DNA from: Paenibacillus cremeus
GTDB lineage: Bacteria; Bacillota; Bacilli; Paenibacillales; NBRC-103111
Assembly (NCBI RefSeq): GCF_007786445.1
Contig: NZ_VNJI01000009.1
Coordinates: 118,748 to 182,747, forward strand
Direction: 5' to 3'
Length of the DNA: 64,000 nucleotides
How positions within the stretch are numbered: the first letter of the stretch is position 1; each line of letters opens with the position of its first letter. A program made the translations under genes and the position numbers. This document shows, piece by piece, positions 27,791 through 38,798 of the stretch. Below the pieces are notes generated by a model, which ran no database searches, was not told the DNA's origin, and saw nothing but the letters and a program-made list of their open reading frames with translations.

Positions 27791-27982
27791 GTTATACGTG
27801 TCTTGCGGTTCGTCCGAAACATTGGCTGCGGGTCAGCAGTATCTGCTTTCGGCCACTCTTGAAAACGGGTTCTCAATCAATTTACCTGGTCGGTAACAAC
27901 CCGTTTTCAAAGGCGGCACGTAAACTCTTCAGCAGATACTCTGCCCTCCGCCACCATCGGACGAAAAGCAATTGTGTATAAC
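27791..27982. repeat. Long imperfect inverted repeat, family copy A
   Basis: An intergenic 192-base element that folds back on itself over its whole length. Outer arms share GTTATAC/GTATAAC and TTCGTCCGA/TCGGACGAA, a middle stem pairs 27838-27847 with 27931-27940 (10 bp perfect), and an inner stem pairs 27859-27871 with 27898-27910 (13 bp perfect) around a 26-base loop. It shares TTTCGG-N3-CTCTTGAA on the left and TTCAAAGG... CGTAAACTCT on the right with copies B and C. It lies between eno and the metalloprotease gene. Confidence 0.7.
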
Positions 27983-28000
27983 TAATAATTAAAAAAACAA

Positions 28001-29335
<1,335 letters not shown>

Positions 29336-29343
29336 TTATGCGC

Positions 29344-30888
29344 CTACGCGCGTCCTGCCAGCAAAGATTTGCCGGTCATTTCTGCCGGTTGTGCAACGCC
29401 GAGCAGCTCGAGCATCGTTGGTGCAATATCTGCCAAAATGCCATCGTTTCTTAGTGTAGCATGTTTGCTGGTCAGAATAAAAGGCACCGGGTTGGTCGTA
29501 TGCGCCGTGTTGCGCGTACCGTCCGGATTCGTCACCACATCGGCATTGCCGTGATCCGCTGTGATAAGCACGACGCCGTTTTTTGCCAGAACAGCTTCCA
29601 CGACTTTGCCGAGGCAATCGTCTGTCGCTTCGACCGCTTTGATCGTCGGCTCCAGCAAGCCGGAGTGACCGACCATGTCCGGATTTGCGAAGTTCAGGAT
29701 GATCACATCCTGACGCTCAGCCTCGATTTCCTTCACCGCTGCTTCTGCCACTTCATACGCACTCATTTCCGGCTGAAGGTCGTAGGTAGCAACCTTCGGC
29801 GAGTTGATGAGAATGCGCGTTTCTCCCGGCAGCTCGACATCCCGGCCGCCGCTGAAGAAGAAGGTGACATGCGGATATTTCTCCGTCTCGGCAATACGCA
29901 GCTGCTTCAGATTGTTCTGAACCAGCACCTCGCCGAGCGTGTTATCCAGATTCTTCGGTTTATACGCTACGAAGCCGCCGACCGTTTCACTGAACAGTGT
30001 CAAGCAGACATAATACAGGTCCTGCGGCGCTTTCTCTCCACGTTCGAAGCCGCGAAAATCGCTGTTCGTGAACACTTGAGACAGCTGAATCGCACGGTCC
30101 GGACGGAAGTTGAAGAAGATGACCGCGTCGCCGGATTCCACCAGACCCACTGGCGAACCGTCAGGCTTCACGATGACCGTCGGCATGACGAACTCGTCGA
30201 ACACCGAGCGCTCGTACGATTCCTTGATGGCGCCCATTGGATCCTCGAACTTCGGTCCTTCGCCATATACCATCGCACGGTACGATTTCTCGGTACGCTC
30301 CCAACGCTTGTCACGGTCCATCGCGTAGTAGCGGCCTTGTACCGTAGCAATCCGTCCAACGCCGATCTCGGCGATCTTCGATTGCAGCTCATCCATGTAC
30401 TTCACAGCGCTATCCGGTGCTACGTCGCGGCCATCCAAGAACGCGTGGATGTACACTTCTTCGAACTGTTCCTTTTTGCAAACTTCCAGCAAGGCGAACA
30501 AGTGAGCAATATGGCTATGTACACCGCCGTCGGACAGCAGTCCGTACAAATGCAGCTTCTTGCCGTTGTCCTTCGCATGGCGTATTGCGCCGAGGATGGT
30601 TTCATTTTCAAAAAATTCGCCTTCGCGAATTGACTTCGAGATCCGGGTCAAATCTTGGTATACGGTCCGGCCGGCGCCGATGTTCAGATGGCCCACTTCC
30701 GAATTGCCCATTTGCCCTTCCGGCAGCCCGACGGCTTCACCGCATGCGACGAGCGTCGTATGCGGATATTCCGCCCAGTACCGGTCGTAGTTCGGTTTCT
30801 TCGCCTGCGCTACCGCGTTGCCTTGGAGATCGCCGCGCAGCCCGAATCCATCGAGAATAATGAGTGCTACCGGTTTTGGTCTGGACAT
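29344..30888 (-). CDS. gpmI: 2,3-bisphosphoglycerate-independent phosphoglycerate mutase
   Basis: A 514-residue manganese enzyme interconverting 3- and 2-phosphoglycerate. The N-terminal metal site reads ALIILDGFG and the phosphorylated serine lies in [15 protein letters not shown]; further ligands are in [11 protein letters not shown] and ITADHGNAD. It belongs to the alkaline-phosphatase superfamily. ATG 30888 is preceded by GAGGGGG; nine upstream codons are without a ribosome site. It starts one base after the tpiA stop, so translation is probably coupled. Confidence 0.98.
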   Translation of the reverse strand: MSRPKPVALIILDGFGLRGDLQGNAVAQAKKPNYDRYWAEYPHTTLVACGEAVGLPEGQMGNSEVGHLNIGAGRTVYQDLTRISKSIREGEFFENETILGAIRHAKDNGKKLHLYGLLSDGGVHSHIAHLFALLEVCKKEQFEEVYIHAFLDGRDVAPDSAVKYMDELQSKIAEIGVGRIATVQGRYYAMDRDKRWERTEKSYRAMVYGEGPKFEDPMGAIKESYERSVFDEFVMPTVIVKPDGSPVGLVESGDAVIFFNFRPDRAIQLSQVFTNSDFRGFERGEKAPQDLYYVCLTLFSETVGGFVAYKPKNLDNTLGEVLVQNNLKQLRIAETEKYPHVTFFFSGGRDVELPGETRILINSPKVATYDLQPEMSAYEVAEAAVKEIEAERQDVIILNFANPDMVGHSGLLEPTIKAVEATDDCLGKVVEAVLAKNGVVLITADHGNADVVTNPDGTRNTAHTTNPVPFILTSKHATLRNDGILADIAPTMLELLGVAQPAEMTGKSLLAGRA

Positions 30889-30889
30889 C

Positions 30890-31654
<765 letters not shown>

Positions 31655-32836
31655 CTATTTATCGTTTAAGGCTACAACGCCCGGAAGTGCCTTGCCTTCC
31701 ATAAACTCCAAGGAAGCGCCGCCGCCTGTAGAGATATGGTCCATTTTGTCCGCCAGATGGAATTTCTCCACCGCTGCAGCCGAATCGCCGCCGCCGATAA
31801 CGGTGTAGCCTTCGGTTTCTGCACAAGCCTGAGCTACCGCTTTCGTTCCGTTCAGGTAAGGCTCCAGCTCGAATACGCCCATCGGTCCGTTCCAAACGAT
31901 CAGCTTGGAGCTCTTAATGACGTCAGCGTAAATCGCGCGTGTTTTAGGTCCGATATCGAACGCTTCCCAGTCCGCAGGAATTTCTTCTACCGGCACTTCT
32001 TTTGTATTAGCCGTGTTGCTGAAGGCATCGCCAATGACGCAGTCTACCGGCAAAAGGAAGTTGACGCCTTTTTCTTTCGCCTTGCGTTCGAATTCTTTCA
32101 CGAGCTCCAAACGGTCGTTATCAACGAGCGATTTGCCGATTTCCAGCCCTCTAGCTTTAAAGAACGTGTAGGACAAGCCTCCGCCGATGATGATATTGTC
32201 CGCGATTTCGATCAGCTTCTCGATAACTGCGATTTTATCTTTAACCTTCGATCCGCCGACGATGGCCGTGAACGGACGGTCCGGATTGTTGAGCGCTTTG
32301 CCCAAAACGTCCAGCTCTTTCTCCATCAAAAGACCGGAGACGGCCGGCAAATGATGCGCGATACCTTCTGTAGACGCGTGAGCACGGTGAGCCGCACCAA
32401 AGGCGTCGTTGACATACAGGTCAGCCAGCTCAGCAAAAGCTTGGGCCAACGCCGCATCGTTATTCTCTTCGCCTTCGTAGAAGCGCACGTTTTCAAGCAG
32501 CAGTACATCGCCGTCATTCAGTGCAGCGACTTGTGCTTTAACTGCTTCGCCAATCGCTTCGTTAGCTTTCACTACCGGCTTGCCGAGCAGCTCAGACAAA
32601 CGAGCAGCTACAGGAGTCAAACGCAGCTCTTCAACCACTTGACCCTTCGGACGGCCCAAATGGCTCGCCAGAATAACCTTAGCTCCACGCTCGGTTAAGT
32701 ATTTGATCGTTGGGATGGTTTCGCGAATTCGGGTATCGTCTGTAATTTGGCCGTTCTCGAGCGGTACATTAAAGTCCACCCGTACAAATACTCTTTTGCC
32801 GCTTACTTCTACGTCACGTACGCTTTTCTTGTTCAT
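31655..32836 (-). CDS. pgk: Phosphoglycerate kinase
   Basis: A 393-residue two-domain kinase that makes ATP from 1,3-bisphosphoglycerate. N-terminal substrate domain: [38 protein letters not shown] and [14 protein letters not shown]-terminal nucleotide domain: [29 protein letters not shown] and [12 protein letters not shown]. Normal length. The 259 bases between gap and pgk are almost entirely occupied by inverted repeat B, which may influence the relative levels of gap and the downstream genes. Confidence 0.98.
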   Translation of the reverse strand: MNKKSVRDVEVSGKRVFVRVDFNVPLENGQITDDTRIRETIPTIKYLTERGAKVILASHLGRPKGQVVEELRLTPVAARLSELLGKPVVKANEAIGEAVKAQVAALNDGDVLLLENVRFYEGEENNDAALAQAFAELADLYVNDAFGAAHRAHASTEGIAHHLPAVSGLLMEKELDVLGKALNNPDRPFTAIVGGSKVKDKIAVIEKLIEIADNIIIGGGLSYTFFKARGLEIGKSLVDNDRLELVKEFERKAKEKGVNFLLPVDCVIGDAFSNTANTKEVPVEEIPADWEAFDIGPKTRAIYADVIKSSKLIVWNGPMGVFELEPYLNGTKAVAQACAETEGYTVIGGGDSAAAVEKFHLADKMDHISTGGGASLEFMEGKALPGVVALNDK

Positions 32837-32887
32837 CTCCGTCGCCTCCTAAGCCCTATGTCTTTCTCTTTTCTACACACAAAAAAA

Positions 32888-33085
32888 TGTGGAAATGACG
32901 TTTTGTCCTCGGCTGATTCGCTAAATAGCGAACGGGGTGTGCTGTAGAGCGTCAGCGAGCTGCCTTTGAATTCGGATGATTACCTTAAAAACAATTCAAA
33001 CCATCCGAATTCAAGAGCAACCGAAAGCACACTCCCCTTCGCGGTAAAACAGCGTATAGCCTAGGACAACCTTGTCATTGCCACA
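32888..33085. repeat. Long imperfect inverted repeat, family copy B
   Basis: A 198-base element filling the gap-pgk spacer. The arms pair from TGTGGAAATGAC (left, 32888) and GTCATTGCCACA (right, to 33085) inward through GTCCTCGGCT/AGCCTAGGAC, GCGAA/TTCGC, GGGGTGTGCT/AGCACACTCCCC and a 13-bp perfect inner stem (32966-32978 with 33002-33014). Read on the minus strand it carries TGCTTTCGG-N3-CTCTTGAA and TTCAAAGGCAGC, the motifs of copy A, so it is inverted relative to A and C. Confidence 0.7.
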
Positions 33086-33095
33086 ATTTCATCAA

Positions 33096-34133
<1,038 letters not shown>

Positions 34134-34135
34134 TC

Positions 34136-34158
34136 AAGACAGGCAAAAATGCCCGTCA
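34136..34158 (-). other. Hairpin in the cggR-gapA spacer (possible mRNA-processing or stabilising element)
   Basis: An 8-bp stem (34138-34145 with 34150-34157) at the cggR stop, without a T run. In B. subtilis the cggR-gapA message is cleaved in the equivalent place so that gapA mRNA is more stable; the same role here is inferred. Confidence 0.5.
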
Positions 34159-35184
34159 AGATGACAAATGATGTACAATCTCCAGTGCAGCCGCTTCGTC
34201 TGTGATCAAGACATCCTCGTGTCCGTGACGCAGCACCGAAACGATCGCTTCGCCTTTGCTCTTGCCTCCGGCGATTCCAATTACCGCGTCCATCTGGTGG
34301 ATGTCTTCGATGCGAAGTCCGACGGTGGGCATTTTGTGCAGAATGTTGCCTTGCCGGTCAAAATAGTACCCGAACGCTTCTGCAAGCGCTCCGTCCTGCC
34401 GCAAAATCTCAGTCGTCTCCCGGTCCACCTTGCGGCGCCTAGCCATTACCATAGCTTCTCCTATGCCATGGACAACCATCCGTGCCCGCCGGATAAACTG
34501 GATAATTTCAGCGATGCTGTCATCCTGCATCAGAGACTGGTATGCTTCTTCCCCAAGATGATCGGGTACGTGCAGCAGCCGATAGCGTGCGCCGGTTTTC
34601 TTGGCCATCGTCGAGGCAATCGTATTCGCCTGAAGTTCCAGGCTCTCGCCAAGTCCTCCGCGTGCCGGTACGAACCAGCAGCCCTTCAGCGACGTGGTTG
34701 CCGCCAAGTGGTAGGCCACCTCCGCCATCGTAGACCCTCCGGTCACCGCGATCGTCTCATCCTCCGCCACCAGCTTGCGCAGCACGGCGGCGCCGGCACG
34801 GCCAAGCTCTTTCTTCGTATGCGGAGAAGCGTCCGAATCGCCCGGTACGATGACGACCTGCTTCAGTCCGAAGTGCGAGCGAATCCGCTCCTCCAGCTCG
34901 GTCAGTCCGAACAAATCCTTGACAATCGGCTCAATGGACTCCAGCAGCTGTCTGCCTGCTGCGCTGATGCGCATGCCTGCAGCTTCGACCTCGATCAGTC
35001 CCTGCTCTTTCAAAAAATCCACTTCCGCCCGCAAAATCCGTTCCGTCGTATTGAGCGAAACCGCGAGCGTACGTCTTCCAACCATGCCTGACACGAGAAT
35101 GTGGTGCAAGATCGTGTAGCGCTTTTTCATCGTGTCCATGAGATCCGGCAGAAGCTGCTTTTGAATATTGAGAATCTCTTTCAT
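34156..35184 (-). CDS. cggR: Central glycolytic genes regulator (SorC family repressor)
   Basis: A 342-residue repressor. The N-terminus MKEILNIQKQLLPDLMDTMKKRYTILHHI matches CggR and precedes a winged helix (RTLAVSLNTTERILRAEVDFLKEQGLIEV); the sugar-phosphate-binding domain has VIVPGDSDASPHTKKELGRAGA, VTGGSTMAEVA, VPARGGLGE, MVVHGIGEA and AVIGIAGGKSKGEAI. In B. subtilis fructose 1,6-bisphosphate releases CggR from its operator. ATG 35184 has GGGAGTG 5 bases upstream. First gene of the glycolytic operon; the operator lies in its own leader, so it is autoregulated. Confidence 0.96.
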   Translation of the reverse strand: MKEILNIQKQLLPDLMDTMKKRYTILHHILVSGMVGRRTLAVSLNTTERILRAEVDFLKEQGLIEVEAAGMRISAAGRQLLESIEPIVKDLFGLTELEERIRSHFGLKQVVIVPGDSDASPHTKKELGRAGAAVLRKLVAEDETIAVTGGSTMAEVAYHLAATTSLKGCWFVPARGGLGESLELQANTIASTMAKKTGARYRLLHVPDHLGEEAYQSLMQDDSIAEIIQFIRRARMVVHGIGEAMVMARRRKVDRETTEILRQDGALAEAFGYYFDRQGNILHKMPTVGLRIEDIHQMDAVIGIAGGKSKGEAIVSVLRHGHEDVLITDEAAALEIVHHLSS

Positions 35185-35208
35185 GACTACACTCCCGCTC
35201 GAATCATG

Positions 35209-35244
35209 GACGTAAATTGTCCCGGTGCTACATTTTAAGTCCCA
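35209..35244 (-). promoter_or_regulatory. CggR operator
   Basis: Minus strand reads TGGGAC-N6-TGTA-N4-CGGGAC-N6-CGTC, matching the B. subtilis CggR operator consensus (CGGGAC-N6-TGTC, N4, repeated) in spacing and in most bases. It lies between the promoter and cggR, as in B. subtilis. Confidence 0.85.
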
Positions 35245-35252
35245 CATGCTCT

Positions 35253-35279
35253 AAAAAAAGTACTAAGTTGTTCACTTAG
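35253..35279 (-). terminator. Small terminator-like hairpin in the cggR leader
   Basis: CTAAGT/ACTTAG (6 bp) with a 5-base loop, followed after three bases by seven T residues, between the transcription start and the CggR operator. It could attenuate the operon, but the short AT-rich stem is weak. Confidence 0.45.
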
Positions 35280-35287
35280 CTGTCATT

Positions 35288-35316
35288 ATTATAAACCAAT
35301 TTTCACCACACTTCAA
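35288..35316 (-). promoter_or_regulatory. Promoter of the cggR glycolytic operon
   Basis: TTGAAG (35311-35316), 17-base spacer, TATAAT (35288-35293): near-consensus sigma-A promoter, about 100 bases upstream of cggR. Confidence 0.8.
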
Positions 35317-35375
35317 GTGAGCTTCGCCTCTTTTCTCATGGAAAGGTTTGGACTAAAAAATATTTAGCCCACCTG

Positions 35376-35404
35376 TTGCATTTGTCCTTCACATCCGATA
35401 TAAT
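35376..35404 (+). promoter_or_regulatory. Promoter of tRNA-Arg
   Basis: TTGCAT (35376-35381), 17-base spacer and TATAAT (35399-35404), 47 bases before the tRNA. Strong sigma-A match, divergent from the cggR promoter. Confidence 0.8.
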
Positions 35405-35451
35405 AACTTTTGCTGTCACTCCTATAAACAGTGCGGCAAGCAAGTTCATAT

Positions 35452-35526
35452 GCGCCCGTGGTCCAATGGATATGACGTAGGCCTCCGGAGCCTGAGATTA
35501 AGGTTCGATTCCTTACGGGCGCGCCA
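35452..35526 (+). tRNA. tRNA-Arg (anticodon CCG)
   Basis: A 75-base cloverleaf: acceptor GCGCCCG/CGGGCGC, anticodon loop CTCCGGA giving CCG, which reads CGG codons, T-arm GGTTCGATTCC, and an encoded CCA. A single tRNA gene with its own promoter and a terminator. Confidence 0.96.
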
Positions 35527-35548
35527 TTTTACATAAACACCCGAAACC

Positions 35549-35580
35549 AAAATCAGTGATCTCACTGATTTTTTTGTTTT
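35549..35580 (+). terminator. Terminator of tRNA-Arg
   Basis: 9-bp perfect stem (35551-35559 with 35562-35570) followed by a T-rich tract. Confidence 0.8.
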
Positions 35581-35603
35581 TCCAGGTTTTCTTCAACTCT
35601 TTG

Positions 35604-35643
35604 TTTGACCTTTCTTGACCTTAGTTTGATTTTCCGGTATTAT
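35604..35643 (+). promoter_or_regulatory. clpP promoter with CtsR box
   Basis: TTTGACC-TTT-CTTGACC (35604-35620) fits the CtsR heptad direct repeat. Its second half is also the -35 box (TTGACC, 35615-35620), followed by a 17-base spacer and TATTAT (35638-35643). CtsR bound here would block RNA polymerase until heat or protein stress. Confidence 0.85.
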
Positions 35644-35676
35644 GGTTATAGTTTAAATTAAAGGAGGCTGCAGCTC

Positions 35677-36258
35677 ATGAGTTTTATTCCAATGGTTGTC
35701 GAACCGGATGCAAGAGGGGAACGCGCCTACGATATTTACTCGCGCTTGCTCAAGGACCGCATTATTTTTCTAGGAAGTCCGATCAACGATGTTGTAGCCA
35801 ACACCATTATCGCGCAGCTGCTGTTCTTGGCCGCTCAAGATCCGGACAAAGACATTCATTTGTATATCAACAGCCCAGGGGGCTCGATTACATCCGGTAT
35901 GGCGATTTACGACACGATGCAGTTTATTAAACCGGACGTGTCCACGATCTGCGTCGGGATGGCCGCTTCGATGGGCGCTTTCCTGCTCGCTGCCGGCGCC
36001 AAAGGCAAACGCTTCGCGCTGCCGAACAGCGAAGTGATGATTCACCAGCCACTCGGCGGAGCCGAGGGTCAAGCCAGCGACATCGAGATTCGCGCCAAGC
36101 GTATCTTGAAGCTGCGTGACAAGCTGAACACGATTCTGGCCGAGCGTACCGGACAATCGTTCGAGCGTATCGAGAAGGATACCGACCGCGACAACTTCAT
36201 GTCGGCGGAAGACGCACAAGCCTACGGTTTGATCGACAAGGTCATCGAACGCGTATAA
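35677..36258 (+). CDS. clpP: ATP-dependent Clp protease proteolytic subunit
   Basis: A 193-residue serine protease with the catalytic triad Ser98 (GMAASMGAF), His123 (MIHQPLGG) and Asp172 (DTDRDNFMS). It forms the 14-subunit barrel fed by ClpX, ClpC or ClpE and digests tmRNA-tagged and misfolded proteins. AAAGGAGG is 11 bases before the ATG. A CtsR box over the -35 predicts class III heat-shock control. It stands alone, closed by a terminator shared with the convergent gene. Confidence 0.98.
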   Translation: MSFIPMVVEPDARGERAYDIYSRLLKDRIIFLGSPINDVVANTIIAQLLFLAAQDPDKDIHLYINSPGGSITSGMAIYDTMQFIKPDVSTICVGMAASMGAFLLAAGAKGKRFALPNSEVMIHQPLGGAEGQASDIEIRAKRILKLRDKLNTILAERTGQSFERIEKDTDRDNFMSAEDAQAYGLIDKVIERV

Positions 36259-36276
36259 TGCTCGACAAGACAAGAC

Positions 36277-36324
36277 AAAGAGCCCTGCATTGGCTGCATT
36301 AGCCGATACAGGGCTCTTTTCTTA
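36277..36324 (+). terminator. Bidirectional terminator between clpP and the surface-protein gene
   Basis: AAAGAGCCCTG and CAGGGCTCTTT form a strong stem around a 21-base, partly self-complementary loop, followed by a short T tract on both strands. Confidence 0.8.
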
Positions 36325-36326
36325 TC

Positions 36327-38105
36327 TTATTCCCCTCTGTCATCCAGAGGATAGAATATCAAATCGATCGGAAACGCTGATCCTGCAGGCGGGCTGAACT
36401 CGATGTCGAGCGAATCCTCTTTCCCCGTCGTTTTCGCTAGGATCTGCATGCCGTCAAACGCCGTCAGTACGCCGGATTCCGGCACCAAGCGAATATCTCC
36501 GTTGATCTTGAACGGTCCTTTGAAGATACCACCCTTGGCCAAAATCATGACCGCCATCTTGCGCGGCTTATCGGCATGAATTTTGTACACGACGCCATAG
36601 TTGCCTTCGTTCTTCACCGCCATCTTGCGCAGCGGGTCAAAGCCCGGCTGGAACGGATCGGCGGTCTGACCGTCTCCTATAATGATTCTGGACGGCGATG
36701 TGAAGGTGCTCGCGTCAATATTCCAGTTCACCTGAGATACCGGGAACGTACCTCGTACATGGCCGGTAAACGGCAGCAGCGGCAGCGAGAGCGCGCTTTG
36801 CGGCGTGACATCATTGGAAGCCACAAACGAGAACTGCACCTTGCCGTCGGTCTCCACGTCGTAGAACAGATTTACACCCTGACCTGGGTAGAAATCCGGG
36901 AACTGTCGATACACGAACGTTTGGTTCGGTGGAATCGTCAATGTCTCATTCATCGGATCGGCCATCAAGAAGTCGACCGTCGCTTCGTTACCGATCAAGT
37001 TCGCGTACACAGAAGGCCATACCTCGCCGCGATTCGTCGTTTTCACCGTGACCGGCTTATTCGTTGTATTTTTCGCCAGAATCGCCAGCGTCACGTTTTC
37101 CTTGGTTCCGTTAACATGATCGGCGTACAATCGGCCTTTGCCCTCAATATCGTCCTGATACAAAATCCCTTTTTGCGTAAACTCCTCCGGGCTGTCGCTG
37201 ACGAGCAGCTTGCGGGAGCTGTCTTCGGTCACTTGCTTCGGCAGCTGCGGGAGCTCCCAGAAGTTACCCCATAGCATGCTCCAGTCCGTCTTGATGAACG
37301 AACCGACCGGCTTCATGTAAATCGGATATTCCACTTCGGTCAAATACGTTGCATCCTCGATGACGATATTGCGGCTGTACGGCTCGCTGACATTGCCATG
37401 CGCATCCGTAACCGTCAAGGTGATCGGATAGGTTCCAGGGGTAAAGTAAGTCTCCTGCTTGCCCTTCCATTCATACTTCGCAATCCCCTCGGCGTCCGGG
37501 TCGTAGCTGAGATCCACGAATTTCACCGGCTCTCCGATCTTATAGCTGGACTTGGCAAACGTAAACTTCGCCACCGGCTTCGAGTTGCCTTGATTCGGGT
37601 TGTAGAGGCCCTTCATGGACTTCACATACAGCACCTCGACGCGTCGAAGTTCATTGTTGTATGTATATTTTGCCCCCATATAATCGGCGAGCCAGGTCAG
37701 CTTAATCATCAGACGGCCGTTCACAATGGCAGCCGCGTCATCAAACTTCTGCCAGTACCCGTTAATCCAAACCGATTTGTTGTCACTATCAAAAATAATC
37801 CGGTTCGTCGGCGTCACCATCTCGATCGTCCGGGTCTTCTCGTTCCATTCCACCTTCATGCCAAACGCATCGCCCAAAAACTTAGCCGGCACGAACGTCT
37901 TGTCCTTCAGAATGGTCGCCGGTGCATCGAGCGTCACTTGTTTCCCGTTCAGAAACGAGTCCGGCTTATCGATGTACAACAGCACATAAGTGGTCCCGGA
38001 GGACATCGGATTTTCCTGATCTGCCGAGGCGATCGGCATCCAACCAAACGTAAGCAGCACACTCAAGATCAATAATAAGGCCAATTCTTTCTTGATAGCT
38101 TTCAT
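36327..38105 (-). CDS. Secreted protein with copper-amine-oxidase-like N-terminal and PKD domains
   Basis: A 592-residue exported protein. A signal peptide (MKAIKKELALLLILSVLLTFGWMPIASA) is followed by a copper-amine-oxidase N-terminal-like domain (about residues 40-160: FLNGKQVTLDAPATILKDKTFVPAKFL, EWNEKTRTIEM), a binding module frequent in Paenibacillus surface proteins that has no oxidase activity by itself. Next is a PKD-like domain (about 175-250: KFVDLSYDPDAEGIAKYEWKG, TYPITLTVTDAHGNVSEPY) and a beta-rich C-terminal region with no family I recognise. No SLH or LPxTG anchor. A terminator-like hairpin (38186-38250) lies in its leader. Extracellular binding role inferred. Confidence 0.85.
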   Translation of the reverse strand: MKAIKKELALLLILSVLLTFGWMPIASADQENPMSSGTTYVLLYIDKPDSFLNGKQVTLDAPATILKDKTFVPAKFLGDAFGMKVEWNEKTRTIEMVTPTNRIIFDSDNKSVWINGYWQKFDDAAAIVNGRLMIKLTWLADYMGAKYTYNNELRRVEVLYVKSMKGLYNPNQGNSKPVAKFTFAKSSYKIGEPVKFVDLSYDPDAEGIAKYEWKGKQETYFTPGTYPITLTVTDAHGNVSEPYSRNIVIEDATYLTEVEYPIYMKPVGSFIKTDWSMLWGNFWELPQLPKQVTEDSSRKLLVSDSPEEFTQKGILYQDDIEGKGRLYADHVNGTKENVTLAILAKNTTNKPVTVKTTNRGEVWPSVYANLIGNEATVDFLMADPMNETLTIPPNQTFVYRQFPDFYPGQGVNLFYDVETDGKVQFSFVASNDVTPQSALSLPLLPFTGHVRGTFPVSQVNWNIDASTFTSPSRIIIGDGQTADPFQPGFDPLRKMAVKNEGNYGVVYKIHADKPRKMAVMILAKGGIFKGPFKINGDIRLVPESGVLTAFDGMQILAKTTGKEDSLDIEFSPPAGSAFPIDLIFYPLDDRGE

Positions 38106-38185
38106 TTCTCTACTCCTCTTCTGCCGTTCTTAGGGTGTCTTGACCCCACTTCGCCAATGATTCTAGCGAAACAAGGGGCCTCTTA

Positions 38186-38250
38186 CAAAAGAAAAAACCT
38201 TTTCGGTTCGCGAGACACGCCATTATAGACGCACATCGCGACAAAAGGTT
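38186..38250 (-). terminator. Large-loop terminator/attenuator upstream of the surface-protein gene
   Basis: Minus strand: AACCTTTT/AAAAGGTT (38243-38250 with 38196-38203) and an inner TCGCGA/TCGCGA stem around a 22-base loop, followed by TTTTTTCTTTT. The crh gene already has its own terminator at 38287-38308, so this one may act as an attenuator for the gene starting at 38105. Confidence 0.55.
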
Positions 38251-38286
38251 GCGTTTTCCTTATTATTACATTTTTATCCAACCACA

Positions 38287-38310
38287 AGGAAAAAGCTTCC
38301 TTATCGGAAG
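38287..38310 (-). terminator. Intrinsic terminator of the crh-like gene
   Basis: GCTTCC/GGAAGC stem with a 5-base loop and a T tract on the minus strand, just past the stop at 38325. Confidence 0.7.
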
Positions 38311-38324
38311 CCCCGTGACGGATG

Positions 38325-38594
38325 TTATTGGTTCTCTAATTCCTCTTTGCTAACCAATGTGACTAAAGCGTTTACAGCCTGCTCGGCGTCCGAACCTTCT
38401 GCGCTGATGTATACTTCTGTTCCTGTGCTGATTGCGAGGCTCATAATCCCCATAATGCTCTTCGCGTTTACTTTCTTCTCGTCCTTCTCCACAAAAATTT
38501 CGGAAGAAAACTTATTCGCTTCTTGTACGAATAGTGCCGCCGGTCTAGCATGAAGGCCTGTTTTCAACTTGACGACTACTGGGCGTCTCGACAT
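38325..38594 (-). CDS. crh: HPr-family phosphocarrier at the crh locus
   Basis: An 89-residue HPr-like protein. Ser46 in NAKSIMGIMSLAI is the HprK phosphorylation site through which HPr/Crh become co-repressors of CcpA. By position (rapZ-yvcK-whiA-crh) and by VQEANKFSSEIFVEKDEKKVNAKS it is the Crh orthologue, but residue 15 is His (KTGLHARPAA), whereas B. subtilis Crh has Gln and cannot accept phosphate from enzyme I. It may therefore act both in PTS transfer and in catabolite repression. A TATAAT at 38724-38729 suggests its own promoter. Whether a separate ptsH exists cannot be seen here. Confidence 0.88.
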   Translation of the reverse strand: MSRRPVVVKLKTGLHARPAALFVQEANKFSSEIFVEKDEKKVNAKSIMGIMSLAISTGTEVYISAEGSDAEQAVNALVTLVSKEELENQ

Positions 38595-38798
38595 GCAACC
38601 AATACCCCCTACAATCTTTAAATTCCAATTAATATGAGACTAAAACGCCTCAAAAGTAAACGAATGCTCCGCGACGATGTGACCTCATTCGAATAGCTTT
38701 CGTTAAAAAGCGATTTTTCATCCATTATATCATTTTTCGGCAGTTTGCACTAGAATTTTTGAGAATTTACACAAAAAATCTATATTTATACAGATGTA

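Noticed and set aside
27791..27982. Ordinary rho-independent terminator for eno
   Set aside because: The element is far longer than a terminator, has a 26-base inner loop and no T run after the stem.
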